From contig NZ_JBEJGY010000004.1 of assembly GCF_040253615.1 (NCBI RefSeq), forward strand, positions 4,898,001 to 4,962,000: a DNA stretch of 64,000 nucleotides. Reading direction: 5' to 3'. Position 1 is the stretch's first letter. Each line of letters starts with the position of its first letter. The DNA comes from Streptomyces sp. Edi4. GTDB taxonomy: Bacteria; Actinomycetota; Actinomycetes; Streptomycetales; Streptomycetaceae. The notes beneath the pieces are model-generated. The model was not told the origin of the DNA, did no database searches, and worked only from the letters and a program-made list of their open reading frames with translations. A program made the translations under genes and the position numbers. Shown piece by piece: positions 36,182 to 44,129 of the stretch.

Positions 36182-36670
36182 TCAGCGGTAGTTCACGAAC
36201 TGGATCGCGAAGTCGAAGTCCTTGCCTTTGAGCAGGGCCTGGACGGCCTGGAGGTCGTCGCGGCTCTTGGAGGAGACACGCAGTTCGTCGCCCTGGACCT
36301 GGGCCTTGACGCCCTTGGGGCCCTCGTCGCGGATGGCCTTGGCGACCTTCTTGGCGTTCTCCTGGGAGATGCCCTCCTCGATGGAGGCGAAGATCTTGTA
36401 CTCCTTGCCGGACAGCTGCGGCTCGCCCGCGTCCAGCGACTTCAGGGAGATACCGCGCTTGATCAGCTTGGACTCGAAGATGTCGAGGATCGCCTTGACC
36501 CGCTCCTCGCCGTTCGCCTGCATGAGGATCTTCTCGCCGGACCACGAGATCGAGGCGTCCGTGCCCTTGAAGTCGTAACGCTGCGAGATCTCCTTGGCGG
36601 CCTGGTTGAGGGCGTTGTCGACCTCCTGCCGCTCGACCTTCGAGACGATGTCGAAACTGGAGTCGGCCAT
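36182..36670 (-). CDS. YajQ-family nucleotide-binding protein
   Basis: The 162-residue protein begins SSFDIVSKVERQEVDNALNQ and contains RYDFKG, ending KDFDFAIQFVNYR, diagnostic of YajQ. It has two ferredoxin-like folds. Family members bind c-di-GMP in some proteobacteria; the role in Streptomyces is unknown. The ATG follows AAGGAG. It is transcribed away from tRNA-Tyr as a single gene. Confidence 0.93.
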   Translation of the reverse strand: MADSSFDIVSKVERQEVDNALNQAAKEISQRYDFKGTDASISWSGEKILMQANGEERVKAILDIFESKLIKRGISLKSLDAGEPQLSGKEYKIFASIEEGISQENAKKVAKAIRDEGPKGVKAQVQGDELRVSSKSRDDLQAVQALLKGKDFDFAIQFVNYR

Positions 36671-36897
36671 GTCCTGTGGCTCCTTGGATCGGGGTGTGTC
36701 GGGGGTGCGCACGAGCCGGCGGCCGGGCGCGCGGCGACCCGGCCCCACTGCCGAACCACCGTCCCAAAGCCTAGCCACCCCCCGCGCGGGAGAGCGCTGA
36801 TCAATGGGGTGGCGAAGCACCCCTGAGCATCAGGTATCGTTTACGTCGTTGCCACGGAGCACCGCCCCACAGCGGAGATCCGGTGGCGACATCCCAT

Positions 36898-36979
36898 GGC
36901 GGTGTGCCCGAGTGGCCAATGGGAACGGACTGTAAATCCGTCGGCTCTGCCTACCCAGGTTCGAATCCTGGCGCCGCCA
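36898..36979 (+). tRNA. tRNA-Tyr (GTA)
   Basis: Acceptor stem GGCGGTG/CGCCGCC with one G-T pair, anticodon GTA at 36932-36934 and a long class II variable arm before the T loop GGTTCGAATCC. The discriminator is A and CCA is not encoded. Confidence 0.95.
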
Positions 36980-36988
36980 CACTGGGTG

Positions 36989-37030
36989 AAACCCCCGGTG
37001 ATCCGCAGTAACGCGGATCACCGGGGGTTT
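36989..37030 (+). terminator. Strong rho-independent terminator after tRNA-Tyr
   Basis: AAACCCCCGGTGATCCGC and GCGGATCACCGGGGGTTT are perfect 18-bp arms with a six-base loop, followed by CTTCGTG. It ends the tRNA transcript and could act in both directions. Confidence 0.92.
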
Positions 37031-37052
37031 CTTCGTGTTCCGAGGGGGAGTG

Positions 37053-37745
37053 GTGCGGGTGGCGGGCCTCACGCGTGGGCGGGGGAGAAGAGCGGGCGGG
37101 TTCGCGGCGGCCTTGGTGGGCCTGCTGGTGTCGGGGTGCGGCGGCGGCGCCACGGCCGAGGACGCGGCGGTGAAGCTGCTGGACGGCGCGGACACGCGGC
37201 CCTGCTCGGCGCAGCTGAGGGCGATCTCGCTGCGCAACGGCGAGCAGGTCTACCAGGCCCAGGGGCGGGTGAACCTCAACGGTCCGCTCACCGGGCGCCT
37301 CGCGGAGGAGACCAGCGGGGCCCCGGACGAGGACGTGATCATTACGGCCACCCGGGTCTACCGGCGCCCCGTGTCCGGCAGCGGCGCCTGGGCCTCCTTC
37401 GACGCCGCAACGGCGGAAGGTGGCATTCCGGCCGGAAACCTGCGCGGTTACGCCCGTTTCCTCGCCGTCCACGGGGCCAAGGGCGCCGTCGGCGACGACG
37501 AGGGGACCGGTCCCACGCGCCGGCTGACCGCCCGGACCACTCCGGCCGACCTGAAGGCGGTCGACCCGGTCGCCGCCGGCAACCTCGCCGGTGTCGACTC
37601 CTTCGCCAACTCCGTGTGGATCGACGGGAAGGGGCGCGTGGTCCGGGTGGAGCAGGAGTTCACCGCGCCCGACGGCTCGGCGGTCAAGAACGCCCTCACC
37701 CTGCGCGACTTCGGGGCCCCTGCCGCAGTCCTGGCTCCCGTTTGA
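37053..37745 (+). CDS. Putative lipoprotein of unknown function
   Basis: About 230 residues: a basic N-terminus (RGRGRRAGG), a hydrophobic stretch and lipobox LLVSGC at about residue 26-31, predicting lipid attachment outside the membrane. The mature part has repeated beta-strand-like segments (EDVIITATRVYRRPV, NSVWIDGKGRVVRVEQEF) reminiscent of LolA/LppX-like actinobacterial lipoproteins, but I cannot assign a family. One of several closely spaced GTG codons follows GAGGGGG; an earlier GTG at 37035 abuts the terminator and is less likely. Confidence 0.72.
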   Translation: MRVAGLTRGRGRRAGGFAAALVGLLVSGCGGGATAEDAAVKLLDGADTRPCSAQLRAISLRNGEQVYQAQGRVNLNGPLTGRLAEETSGAPDEDVIITATRVYRRPVSGSGAWASFDAATAEGGIPAGNLRGYARFLAVHGAKGAVGDDEGTGPTRRLTARTTPADLKAVDPVAAGNLAGVDSFANSVWIDGKGRVVRVEQEFTAPDGSAVKNALTLRDFGAPAAVLAPV

Positions 37746-37763
37746 GCATCGCCGAAGGCGCGC

Positions 37764-38420
37764 TCAGTTGCCTGCCACGCCCTTGACCGCGACCGTGACC
37801 GGTGTGGAGCCCGCGATGAGTTCCAGGGTCAGGCCCGACGTGGCCGGGGTGTCCACGAGTTCGGCCAGGACCGCCGCCACGTCGTCGCGGGGGATGGCGC
37901 CGCGGCCGGTCGAGGCGGCGAGGGAGACCAGGCCCTTGCCCGCGTCGTTGGTCAGCGATCCGGGGCGCAGGACCGTCCAGTCCAGGCTCGCGCGGGAGCG
38001 TACGGCGTCGTCGGCCGCGCCCTTCGCGCGCAGGTAGGCGTCGAAGACGCCGTCGCCCGCGTGCGAGGCGTCCGCGCCCATCGACGACACGATGACGTAG
38101 CGGCGTACGCCCGCCCGCTGCGCCGCGTCGGCGAGCAGGACGGCCGCCGCGCGGTCCACGCTCTCCTTGCGGGCCGCGTCGCTGCCCGGGCCCGCGCCGG
38201 CCGCGAACACCACCGCGTCCGCACCCTTGAGCACGTCGGCGACCTCGTCCACGGAGGCGGACTCCAGGTCGAGCACCACCGGCTCGGCGCCGGCTTCCCG
38301 CAGGGCGTCCGCCTGCTCCCGCTTGCGGATGATGCCCGCCACCTCGTCGCCGCGCGCCGCGAGCAGCCGCTCAAGGCGCAGCGCGATCTGACCATGACCT
38401 CCAGCGATGACAATGCGCAT
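37764..38420 (-). CDS. NAD(P)-binding SDR-type protein (NmrA/YwnB-like)
   Basis: The 218-residue protein starts MRIVIAGGHGQIALRLERLLAARG, an atypical-SDR Rossmann motif, with VVFAAGAGP, RYVIVSSMGAD and DWTVLRPGSLT further on, as in the NAD(P)H-binding family PF13460. The YxxxK pair is present as YLRAK. It is likely an oxidoreductase or redox sensor in the cytoplasm with unknown substrate. It is a lone gene convergent with the lipoprotein. Confidence 0.87.
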   Translation of the reverse strand: MRIVIAGGHGQIALRLERLLAARGDEVAGIIRKREQADALREAGAEPVVLDLESASVDEVADVLKGADAVVFAAGAGPGSDAARKESVDRAAAVLLADAAQRAGVRRYVIVSSMGADASHAGDGVFDAYLRAKGAADDAVRSRASLDWTVLRPGSLTNDAGKGLVSLAASTGRGAIPRDDVAAVLAELVDTPATSGLTLELIAGSTPVTVAVKGVAGN

Positions 38421-38535
38421 GGTCACGACGGTACGCGGAGATGGCGCGGTCCGCTGGCGGGGCGGGGCTGGGGCTGGGGCTGAGGCCCGGGGGCCACCGG
38501 GCCCCCGGGCGCGGTGCGTGCGCGTGGCCGCCGGC

Positions 38536-39807
38536 TCAGCCCGGTTCGCCCCGTGAGGACTCGGCCCGGCCCTGCCGGGGAAGGTCGAGGGCGACGGCCG
38601 CCGCCGAGTCGCAGTACTCACGCACCGCGCTGGTACGGGCCACCACGCGGCCCCGGTGGATGACGATGCGGCTGTAGGCGAGGGAGAGGGCGCCGGCGAT
38701 GCGTTCGCCGCGTACGGCGAGCAGTTCGGCGGGGAAGCCCGCCTCCACGCGCACCTCGGGCAGGCCCATCGTCTCGCGCGCCACCGTGCTGACCGCCGCG
38801 TACGCGTCCTCGGGGCGCAGCCCGGCCTGCGAGGCGAGGAGATAGGCGGCCTCCAGGGGGTCGCCGCGCCCGACCGGGTTGGAGACGTCGCGCAACGTCC
38901 CGCTCCCGGCGGCGAGTCGCACCCCTGCCGACCTCAACAGACGTACCGGCGCCACGGATTGACGGTCCGTCATACCGCAGCCGCCCTGGGGCAGACAGGT
39001 CACCGCGACGCCTGCCGTGGCGAGTTGGTCGGCGGCCCGGGCCGCGGTCTCGCGTGGGAGGCGGGACAGGCCGCCGCAGGGGCCGATGACGACACCCGGG
39101 CGCAGACCGCCGGACATGGCCGCCAGCCGGGCCAGGCGCGCCGGGTCGGTGCCGTCGGTGTGCAGGTCCACCGCGCAGCCGTGCTCGGCGGCGAGCTCGA
39201 AGACGGCCTGCGCGTAACCGGCCGGGTCGGCGTCCAGATCGGGGCAGCCGCCGACCACGGAGGCGCCCATCTTGACCGCGTCGCGCAGCATCGCGAGCCC
39301 GTCGGCGCCGGCCACCCCGGTCAGGAGCCGGGGTACGGCGACCACGGCGAGCTCGGTGAGGCCGCGCAGGGAGCGACGGGTCTGGAGCACCGCCTCCAGC
39401 GGGTCGAGCCCGCTCACCTCGTCGATGCGTACGTGCGAGCGCAGCGCGGTGGCGCCGTGCCCGAGCTGGAGCAGGGCCGCTTCGGTGGCCCGGCGCTGGA
39501 CCTCCTCGACCGCGTAGGAGACCGGGCCCTCCGCGCCGAGGGCGGTCAGGGCGGTGTCGCTGTGGGCGTGCGGCTCGGCGGGGGCGGGCAGCAGCAGGAA
39601 CCCGTTCAGGTCGACGCGCGAGGAGCCGGGCGCGGCCAGGCTGCCGGCCGTGCCCACCGCCTCGATGCGACCGCCGCCGAGCCGCACGTCCACGCCGCGT
39701 CCGTCGGCGAGCAGCGCGCCGCACAGCAGCAGCGAGGAGCCGGAGGCGGGGTCAGGGCCCTCGCCGGTGCCGGGGGAGTGGGCCGGCTGCTGGTGGCTGT
39801 CGGACAT
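38536..39807 (-). CDS. Amidohydrolase-family protein (cytosine-deaminase-like), probably degenerate
   Basis: The 423-residue protein has the amidohydrolase fold: N-terminal beta-sandwich, the HxH site AEPHAHSD near residue 80 and DLHTDG near residue 210. At later family positions it reads VVIGPCGGL, where metal-binding deaminases have a histidine, and AAGSGTLRDVSNPVGRGDP, where they have an aspartate (GxD). The acid after DLHxD is also gone. It therefore may not deaminate anything and could be a pseudoenzyme; the comparison is from memory. The ATG follows a short GGAG. Confidence 0.8.
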   Translation of the reverse strand: MSDSHQQPAHSPGTGEGPDPASGSSLLLCGALLADGRGVDVRLGGGRIEAVGTAGSLAAPGSSRVDLNGFLLLPAPAEPHAHSDTALTALGAEGPVSYAVEEVQRRATEAALLQLGHGATALRSHVRIDEVSGLDPLEAVLQTRRSLRGLTELAVVAVPRLLTGVAGADGLAMLRDAVKMGASVVGGCPDLDADPAGYAQAVFELAAEHGCAVDLHTDGTDPARLARLAAMSGGLRPGVVIGPCGGLSRLPRETAARAADQLATAGVAVTCLPQGGCGMTDRQSVAPVRLLRSAGVRLAAGSGTLRDVSNPVGRGDPLEAAYLLASQAGLRPEDAYAAVSTVARETMGLPEVRVEAGFPAELLAVRGERIAGALSLAYSRIVIHRGRVVARTSAVREYCDSAAAVALDLPRQGRAESSRGEPG

Positions 39808-40017
39808 CGCGCTCCTGCGTCGGGCTCGGGCTCGGGTGAGCGGGCTCGGGTGATCGGGCTCGGGCGGGCAGATCACGCAGCGTGAGGCGAGCCTAGGGGC
39901 GGCCGCGGCACGCATCGAGGAGGAGCGAAATAGTCGTACCGGTGTGGCCCTGAGTGGCCTACGGGACCGCTGGGAGGGTCCCTCGGGAGACCGCTGGTGC
40001 GGCGGCGCGAAACGGAT

Positions 40018-40047
40018 TTGGGCGATCGGCGAGGGACCGTGTAATGT
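40018..40047 (+). promoter_or_regulatory. Promoter of tRNA-Thr
   Basis: -35 TTGGGC and -10 TAATGT with an 18-base spacer end 12 bases before the tRNA. Confidence 0.7.
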
Positions 40048-40058
40048 CTTCCTCGCTC

Positions 40059-40131
40059 GCCCCAATAGCTCAGTCGGTAGAGCGTCTCCATGGTAAGGAG
40101 AAGGTCTACGGTTCGATTCCGTATTGGGGCT
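40059..40131 (+). tRNA. tRNA-Thr (GGT)
   Basis: Acceptor GCCCCAA/TTGGGGC, anticodon stem TCTCC/GGAGA with loop ATGGTAA (anticodon GGT at 40092-40094), and T arm with GGTTCGATTCC. Discriminator T; CCA not encoded. Confidence 0.95.
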
Positions 40132-40143
40132 CTGGTGCGGAAG

Positions 40144-40163
40144 CCCTCACCTTCGGGTGAGGG
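40144..40163 (+). other. TTCG-capped hairpin between tRNA-Thr and tRNA-Met
   Basis: CCCTCACC and GGTGAGGG close a TTCG tetraloop. It lies in the spacer of the two tRNAs and could be a processing signal or partial terminator. Confidence 0.7.
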
Positions 40164-40175
40164 ACTCCGTGTCAA

Positions 40176-40248
40176 AGCGGTGTAGCTCAGTCGGTAGAGC
40201 AAGCGGCTCATAATCGCTGTGTCACCGGTTCAAGTCCGGTCACCGCTA
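40176..40248 (+). tRNA. tRNA-Met (CAT)
   Basis: Acceptor AGCGGTG/CACCGCT, anticodon stem AGCGG/TCGCT with loop CTCATAA (anticodon CAT at 40209-40211) and T arm GGTTCAAGTCC. Paired 5' end and discriminator A argue for the elongator rather than initiator tRNA; a lysidine-modified Ile tRNA is not excluded. Confidence 0.92.
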
Positions 40249-40253
40249 CACAC

Positions 40254-40291
40254 AGTAGCCGATTGTGGGGTCGGTCCTTCGATCGGCTACT
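40254..40291 (+). terminator. Hairpin between tRNA-Met and rpmG
   Basis: AGTAGCCGAT and ATCGGCTACT are perfect 10-bp arms, followed by CTTTC. It may terminate part of the tRNA transcript or attenuate rpmG. Confidence 0.65.
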
Positions 40292-40336
40292 CTTTCATGC
40301 GTTCATCCGTCAACCCGTCCGTCAAGGAGCACTCAC

Positions 40337-40501
40337 GTGGCTGCCACCGACGTCCGCCCGAAGATCACGCTGGCCTGCGTGGAGTGCAAGGAGCGGAACT
40401 ACATCACCAAGAAGAACCGGCGTAACAACCCGGACCGTCTTGAGATGAAGAAGCACTGCCCGCGCTGCAACTCGCACACCGCGCACCGCGAGACCCGCTA
40501 A
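40337..40501 (+). CDS. rpmG: 50S ribosomal protein L33
   Basis: The 54-residue protein reads [20 protein letters not shown] and ends with [14 protein letters not shown]. Both CxxC pairs are present, so it is the zinc-containing form rather than the zinc-free paralogue induced under zinc limitation. The GTG follows AAGGAG. It lies directly after two tRNA genes and before two maoC-like genes, the same order seen around hadAB in mycobacteria. Confidence 0.95.
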
Positions 40502-40528
40502 CAACGGCGTCTGGCATTCAGGCTCGTT

Positions 40529-40565
40529 CGAGAGGCCGTTCCCCACACCGGGGAGCGGCCTCTCG
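40529..40565 (+). terminator. Terminator after rpmG
   Basis: CGAGAGGCCG and CGGCCTCTCG pair, with an inner TTCCCC/GGGGAG extension and a five-base loop. Confidence 0.8.
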
Positions 40566-40570
40566 GCGTT

Positions 40571-40641
40571 GACGTGCGCGAGGCCGACGTGCGTGAGCTG
40601 ACGTGCGCGAGGTTGACGTGCGTGAGGCTCACGTGCGCGAG
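40571..40641. repeat. Five imperfect copies of a 12-mer before the maoC pair
   Basis: GACGTGCG(C/T)GAG occurs at 40571, 40586, 40600 and 40615 and as CACGTGCGCGAG at 40630, a 14-15 base period that alternates C and T. It ends about 45 bases before the first maoC-like start, so it could be a cis-regulatory array or simple expansion. Confidence 0.8.
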
Positions 40642-40685
40642 CCGATGTTCCCCTCTCACCCTCATCCGCAGGAGGTAGCCAGCCG

Positions 40686-41138
40686 ATGGCGCTCGACCAG
40701 TCCTTCGTGGGGCGGACCTATCCGCCCACCGCCCCGTACGAGGTGGGCCGCGAGAAGATCCGCGAGTTCGCCGTGGCGGTCGGGGACGAGAACCCGGCCT
40801 ACACCGACCCCGAGGCGGCCAAAGCGCTGGGGCACACCGATGTGATCGCGCCGCCGACCTTCGTGTTCACCATCACGTTCGCGGCGGCGGGCCAGGTCGT
40901 CCAGGACCCCCAGCTCGGCCTCGACTACAGCCGGGTGGTACACGGCGACCAGCGGTTCGCCTACAGCCGTCCCGTCCGCGCGGGCGACCGGCTCACCGTC
41001 ACCTCGACCATCGAGGCGATCAAGTCCCTTGCGGGCAACGACATTCTGGACATCCGGGGCGAGGTCCACGACGAGGACGGCGAACACGTCGTGACCGCGT
41101 GGACCAAGCTGGTGTCCCGAGCGGCCGAGGGGGCCTGA
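40686..41138 (+). CDS. MaoC-like dehydratase N-terminal-domain protein (HadA-like)
   Basis: The 150-residue hot-dog-fold protein begins LDQSFVGRTYPPTAPYEVGREKIREFAVAVGDENPAYTDPEAA, typical of the FAS1-type dehydratase/HadA domain. HadA lacks the catalytic residues and pairs with HadB to dehydrate 3-hydroxyacyl-ACP. The ATG follows AGGAGG. One base separates its stop from the next ATG, so the two are made together as a probable heterodimer. Streptomyces make no mycolic acids, so the substrate is open. Confidence 0.9.
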   Translation: MALDQSFVGRTYPPTAPYEVGREKIREFAVAVGDENPAYTDPEAAKALGHTDVIAPPTFVFTITFAAAGQVVQDPQLGLDYSRVVHGDQRFAYSRPVRAGDRLTVTSTIEAIKSLAGNDILDIRGEVHDEDGEHVVTAWTKLVSRAAEGA

Positions 41139-41139
41139 G

Positions 41140-41571
41140 ATGACCGCGAAGATCCGTTACGAGGACGTCGAGCCCGGCACCGAGCTGCCCGCCGCCTCCT
41201 TCCCCGTGACCCGTGCCACGCTCGTGCGGTACGCGGGCGCGTCCGGCGACTTCAACCCGATCCACTGGAACGAGAAGTTCGCCAAGGAGGTCGGCCTCCC
41301 GGACGTCATCGCCCACGGGATGTTCACGATGGCGGAATCCGTGCGCGTGGTGACGGACTGGGCGGGCGACCCCGGCGCCGTCGTCGAATACGGCGTCCGC
41401 TTCACCAAGCCGGTGGTCGTCCCGAACGACGAGGGCGCGCTGATCGAGGTCACCGCCAAGGTGGCGGCCAAGCTCGACGACGAGGCGCGCACGGTCCGCG
41501 TGGACATCACCGCGATGAGCGCGGGACAGAAGGTGCTCGGGATGTCCCGGGCCGTCGTGCGACTGGCCTGA
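41140..41571 (+). CDS. MaoC-family (R)-hydratase/dehydratase (HadB-like)
   Basis: The 143-residue hot-dog protein has the catalytic hydratase-2 motif YAGASGDFNPIHWNEKFAKEVGLPDVIAHGMF near residue 32, with the Asp-His pair. It should catalyse dehydration of a 3-hydroxyacyl-thioester with the preceding subunit. The arrangement rpmG, hadA-like, hadB-like, then tRNA-Trp and secE further on, mirrors the hadAB locus of Mycobacterium. No hadC-like third gene follows; murB does. Confidence 0.92.
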   Translation: MTAKIRYEDVEPGTELPAASFPVTRATLVRYAGASGDFNPIHWNEKFAKEVGLPDVIAHGMFTMAESVRVVTDWAGDPGAVVEYGVRFTKPVVVPNDEGALIEVTAKVAAKLDDEARTVRVDITAMSAGQKVLGMSRAVVRLA

Positions 41572-41658
41572 CGACGCGGGCCGCCCTGGCTGCCGCCCCC
41601 CGGCGGTCACGGGCGGCCGCGCCGCCCGGGCCGCCGCACCCCGGCCCGCCCGCACCCG

Positions 41659-41664
41659 TACGCT
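41659..41664 (+). promoter_or_regulatory. -10 box of a probable leaderless murB mRNA
   Basis: TACGCT (TANNNT) ends seven bases before the murB GTG, and no ribosome site precedes the start. No clear -35. Confidence 0.45.
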
Positions 41665-41671
41665 GGACTCC

Positions 41672-42727
41672 GTGCAGGAACTCCACGACGCCCCCCTCGC
41701 CCCCCTGACCACCCTCCGCCTCGGCGGCCCGGCCGACCGTCTGATCACGGCCACCACCGACGCCGAGATCGTCGCCGCCGTGCGCGAGGCCGACGACAGC
41801 GGCACCCCGCTCCTGATCATCGGCGGCGGCAGCAATCTGCTCATCGGGGACAAGGGCTTCGCCGGGACCGCCCTGCGCATCGCCACCCGGGGCTTCGACC
41901 TCGACGGCACCCGCCTCGAACTCGCCGCCGGCGAGGTGTGGAGCGACGCCGTAGCGCGCAGCGTCGAGGCCGGGCTCGCCGGCATCGAATGCCTCGCCGG
42001 CATCCCCGGCTCGGCCGGCGCCACCCCGATCCAGAACGTCGGGGCGTACGGCCAGGAGGTCTCCAGCACCCTCACGCACGTCGTCGCCTATGACCGGCTC
42101 GAGCGCGCCACGGTGACGCTCACCAACGCCGAGTGCGCCTTCTCCTACCGCCACAGCCGCTTCAAGCAGCACCCCGAGCGCTATGCCGTGCTCCGTGTCG
42201 TCTTCGAGCTGGAGGATGCGGGCGGCCTGTCCGCGCCGGTCAAGTACGCCGAGACCGCGCGCACCCTCGGAGTCGAGCCCGGTGACCGCGTCCCGGCGGC
42301 CGTCGCCCGCGAGACCGTCCTGAAGCTGCGCGCGGGCAAGGGCATGGTGCTCGACCCCGAGGACCACGACACTTGGTCGGCGGGGTCGTTCTTCACCAAT
42401 CCGATCCTCACCAACGAGGCGTACGCGGCCTTCCTGGCCCGCGCGAAGGACCGGCTCGGCGCGGACACGACGCCTCCCGCCTGGCCCGTCGGCGGCGACC
42501 GCACCAAGACCTCGGCGGCCTGGCTGATCGACAAGGCCGGGTTCACCAAGGGGTACGGGAGCGGCCCGGCCCGCATCTCCACGAAGCACACCCTGGCGCT
42601 GACCAACCGGGGCGGCGCCACGACCGAGGACCTGCTCGCGCTGGCCCGCGAGGTGGTGGCCGGGGTGGAGCGCGCGTTCGGTGTGACGCTGGTGAACGAG
42701 CCGGTGGGTGTCGGCGTGGAGCTCTGA
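41672..42727 (+). CDS. murB: UDP-N-acetylmuramate dehydrogenase
   Basis: The 351-residue flavoenzyme reduces UDP-GlcNAc-enolpyruvate to UDP-MurNAc with NADPH in peptidoglycan synthesis. The FAD-binding motif IIGGGSNLLIGD is near residue 50, followed by GIECLAGIPGSAGATPIQNVGAYGQEV and, near the C-terminus, AAWLIDKAGFTKG. YRHSRFK contains a conserved active-site arginine region. The GTG start probably lies at the mRNA 5' end. Length suits the type I MurB. Confidence 0.94.
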   Translation: MQELHDAPLAPLTTLRLGGPADRLITATTDAEIVAAVREADDSGTPLLIIGGGSNLLIGDKGFAGTALRIATRGFDLDGTRLELAAGEVWSDAVARSVEAGLAGIECLAGIPGSAGATPIQNVGAYGQEVSSTLTHVVAYDRLERATVTLTNAECAFSYRHSRFKQHPERYAVLRVVFELEDAGGLSAPVKYAETARTLGVEPGDRVPAAVARETVLKLRAGKGMVLDPEDHDTWSAGSFFTNPILTNEAYAAFLARAKDRLGADTTPPAWPVGGDRTKTSAAWLIDKAGFTKGYGSGPARISTKHTLALTNRGGATTEDLLALAREVVAGVERAFGVTLVNEPVGVGVEL

Positions 42728-42742
42728 CGCCCCGCGCGTCCT

Positions 42743-43387
42743 CTAGTACGCCACCCCCACGCCCTGCTTGACCGTGGCCGGGTCGTCCAGGCAGGCCAGC
42801 ATGGCGTGCGCCACATCCGCCCGCGCGATGGTCCGCGCGGCCCGGGGGGTGCCGCCGACGACGCGGCGGTAGACCCCGGTCAGGGGCTTGTCGGTGAGCT
42901 TGGGCGGACGTACGGAGGTCCAGTCCGTGGCGGAGGCCGCCAACGCGGCCTCCATGGCGCGCAGATCGGCGTACACGTCCTTCAGGATCGCGCTGATCAT
43001 GGACCGCATGCCCCGGTCGAGCAGGCCGTCGCCGGGCGCCTCGGGCCCGACCGGCGCCGCGCTCACGACGACCAGGCGGCGCGTCCCCTCGGCCTCCATC
43101 GCGCCCAGCACCGCCTGGGTGAGCCGGGTCGTGATTCCGGCGTCGGACCGCTTGCGGGCGCCCAGGCCCGACAGCACCGCGTCTCGGCCCGAGATCGCCT
43201 CGCGCAGCGGGACCGGGTCGGTCAGGTCGGCGCGGAAGACCGTGAGGCCCGTGCCGAGGCCCGTGCCGGTGACGGCGAACCTGGCCGGGTCGCGGACGAC
43301 CGCCGTGACGTCGTGCCCCGCCGCCAGGGCCTGCGTGACGATTTCCTTGCCGATGCCGCCGGTGGCACCGAAAACCGTGAGCCTCAT
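42743..43387 (-). CDS. NAD(P)H-binding SDR-type oxidoreductase
   Basis: The 214-residue protein begins MRLTVFGATGGIGKEIVTQALAAGHDVTAVVRDP, the NAD(P)H-binding PF13460 motif, with RLVVVSAAPVGP and DWTSVRPPKLTD as in YwnB/NmrA-like enzymes. The ATG follows AGGAG. It is divergent from a TetR regulator gene, and both starts flank a double palindrome. The simplest reading is that this is the regulator's target, a redox or detoxifying enzyme induced by an unknown ligand. Confidence 0.9.
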   Translation of the reverse strand: MRLTVFGATGGIGKEIVTQALAAGHDVTAVVRDPARFAVTGTGLGTGLTVFRADLTDPVPLREAISGRDAVLSGLGARKRSDAGITTRLTQAVLGAMEAEGTRRLVVVSAAPVGPEAPGDGLLDRGMRSMISAILKDVYADLRAMEAALAASATDWTSVRPPKLTDKPLTGVYRRVVGGTPRAARTIARADVAHAMLACLDDPATVKQGVGVAY

Positions 43388-43409
43388 GGCGTCACTCCAC
43401 TCCTTGGAT

Positions 43410-43452
43410 GGGTGAGTACTTACTCACCCCTAGAGTGAGTAAGTACTCACCC
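43410..43452. promoter_or_regulatory. Perfect double TetR operator between divergent genes
   Basis: GGGTGAGTACTTACTCAC and GTGAGTAAGTACTCACCC are perfect 18-bp inverted arms separated by CCCTAGA. Each arm is itself a small palindrome, TGAGTA-CT-TACTCA, so two dimers could bind. TAGAGT within the centre could be the -10 of the tetR gene. It almost certainly binds the adjacent TetR protein. Confidence 0.9.
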
Positions 43453-43478
43453 ACCCGTCAAGTCCCGATGGAGCGCCC

Positions 43479-44120
43479 ATGCAGTCGTCGCCGTCGCCGT
43501 CGCCGTCGCCTTCGCAGTCCTCCCGCCCGCCCGCGCCCGCCCGCGTCCGCATCGTCGACGCCGCGCACGAGCTGATGCGCACCATCGGGCTCGCCCGCGC
43601 CACGACGAAGGAGATCGCCAAGGCGGCGGGGTGTTCGGAGGCGGCGCTCTACAAGCACTTCGCGAGCAAGGAGGACCTGTTCGTCGCGGTCCTCAAGGAG
43701 CGGCTGCCCCGGCTCGGGCCGCTGATCGAGGGGCTGGCCGAGGCGCCCGGCGAGCGCACAGTGGAGGAGAACCTGACCGAGATCGCCCGGCAGGCCGCGC
43801 TGTTCTACGCGGAGAGCTTCCCGATCGCGGCGTCCCTGTACGCGGACCCCCAGCTCAAACGCCGCCATGACGAGGCGCTGCGGGAGCTGGGGGCGGGGCC
43901 GCACATGCCGATCGAGTGGGTCGACGCGTATCTCCGTGCGGAGCGGGGGGCGGGGCGGGTCGGGGCGGACGCGGACACGTATGCGGCGGCGTGCCTGCTG
44001 CTCGGCGCGTGCGCGCAGCGGGCGTTCGCGTACGACATGACCCCGTCCGGGGCGGGCCCCCGCGGCCTGGAGGAATTCGCGCGGTCCGTCGCGCGGACGG
44101 TCATACGTGGCATCGCTTGA
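43479..44120 (+). CDS. TetR/AcrR-family regulator of the divergent oxidoreductase
   Basis: The 213-residue protein has an N-terminal Ser-Pro repeat (SPSPSPSPS, from CCGTCG repeats), then a TetR helix-turn-helix at about residues 25-70 (ATTKEIAKAAGCSEAALYKHF), then a helical ligand domain. It presumably represses itself and the divergent NAD(P)H-binding gene by binding the double palindrome just upstream. The ATG has only a weak ribosome site. The ligand is unknown. Confidence 0.92.
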   Translation: MQSSPSPSPSPSQSSRPPAPARVRIVDAAHELMRTIGLARATTKEIAKAAGCSEAALYKHFASKEDLFVAVLKERLPRLGPLIEGLAEAPGERTVEENLTEIARQAALFYAESFPIAASLYADPQLKRRHDEALRELGAGPHMPIEWVDAYLRAERGAGRVGADADTYAAACLLLGACAQRAFAYDMTPSGAGPRGLEEFARSVARTVIRGIA

Positions 44121-44129
44121 CCCACCCCC

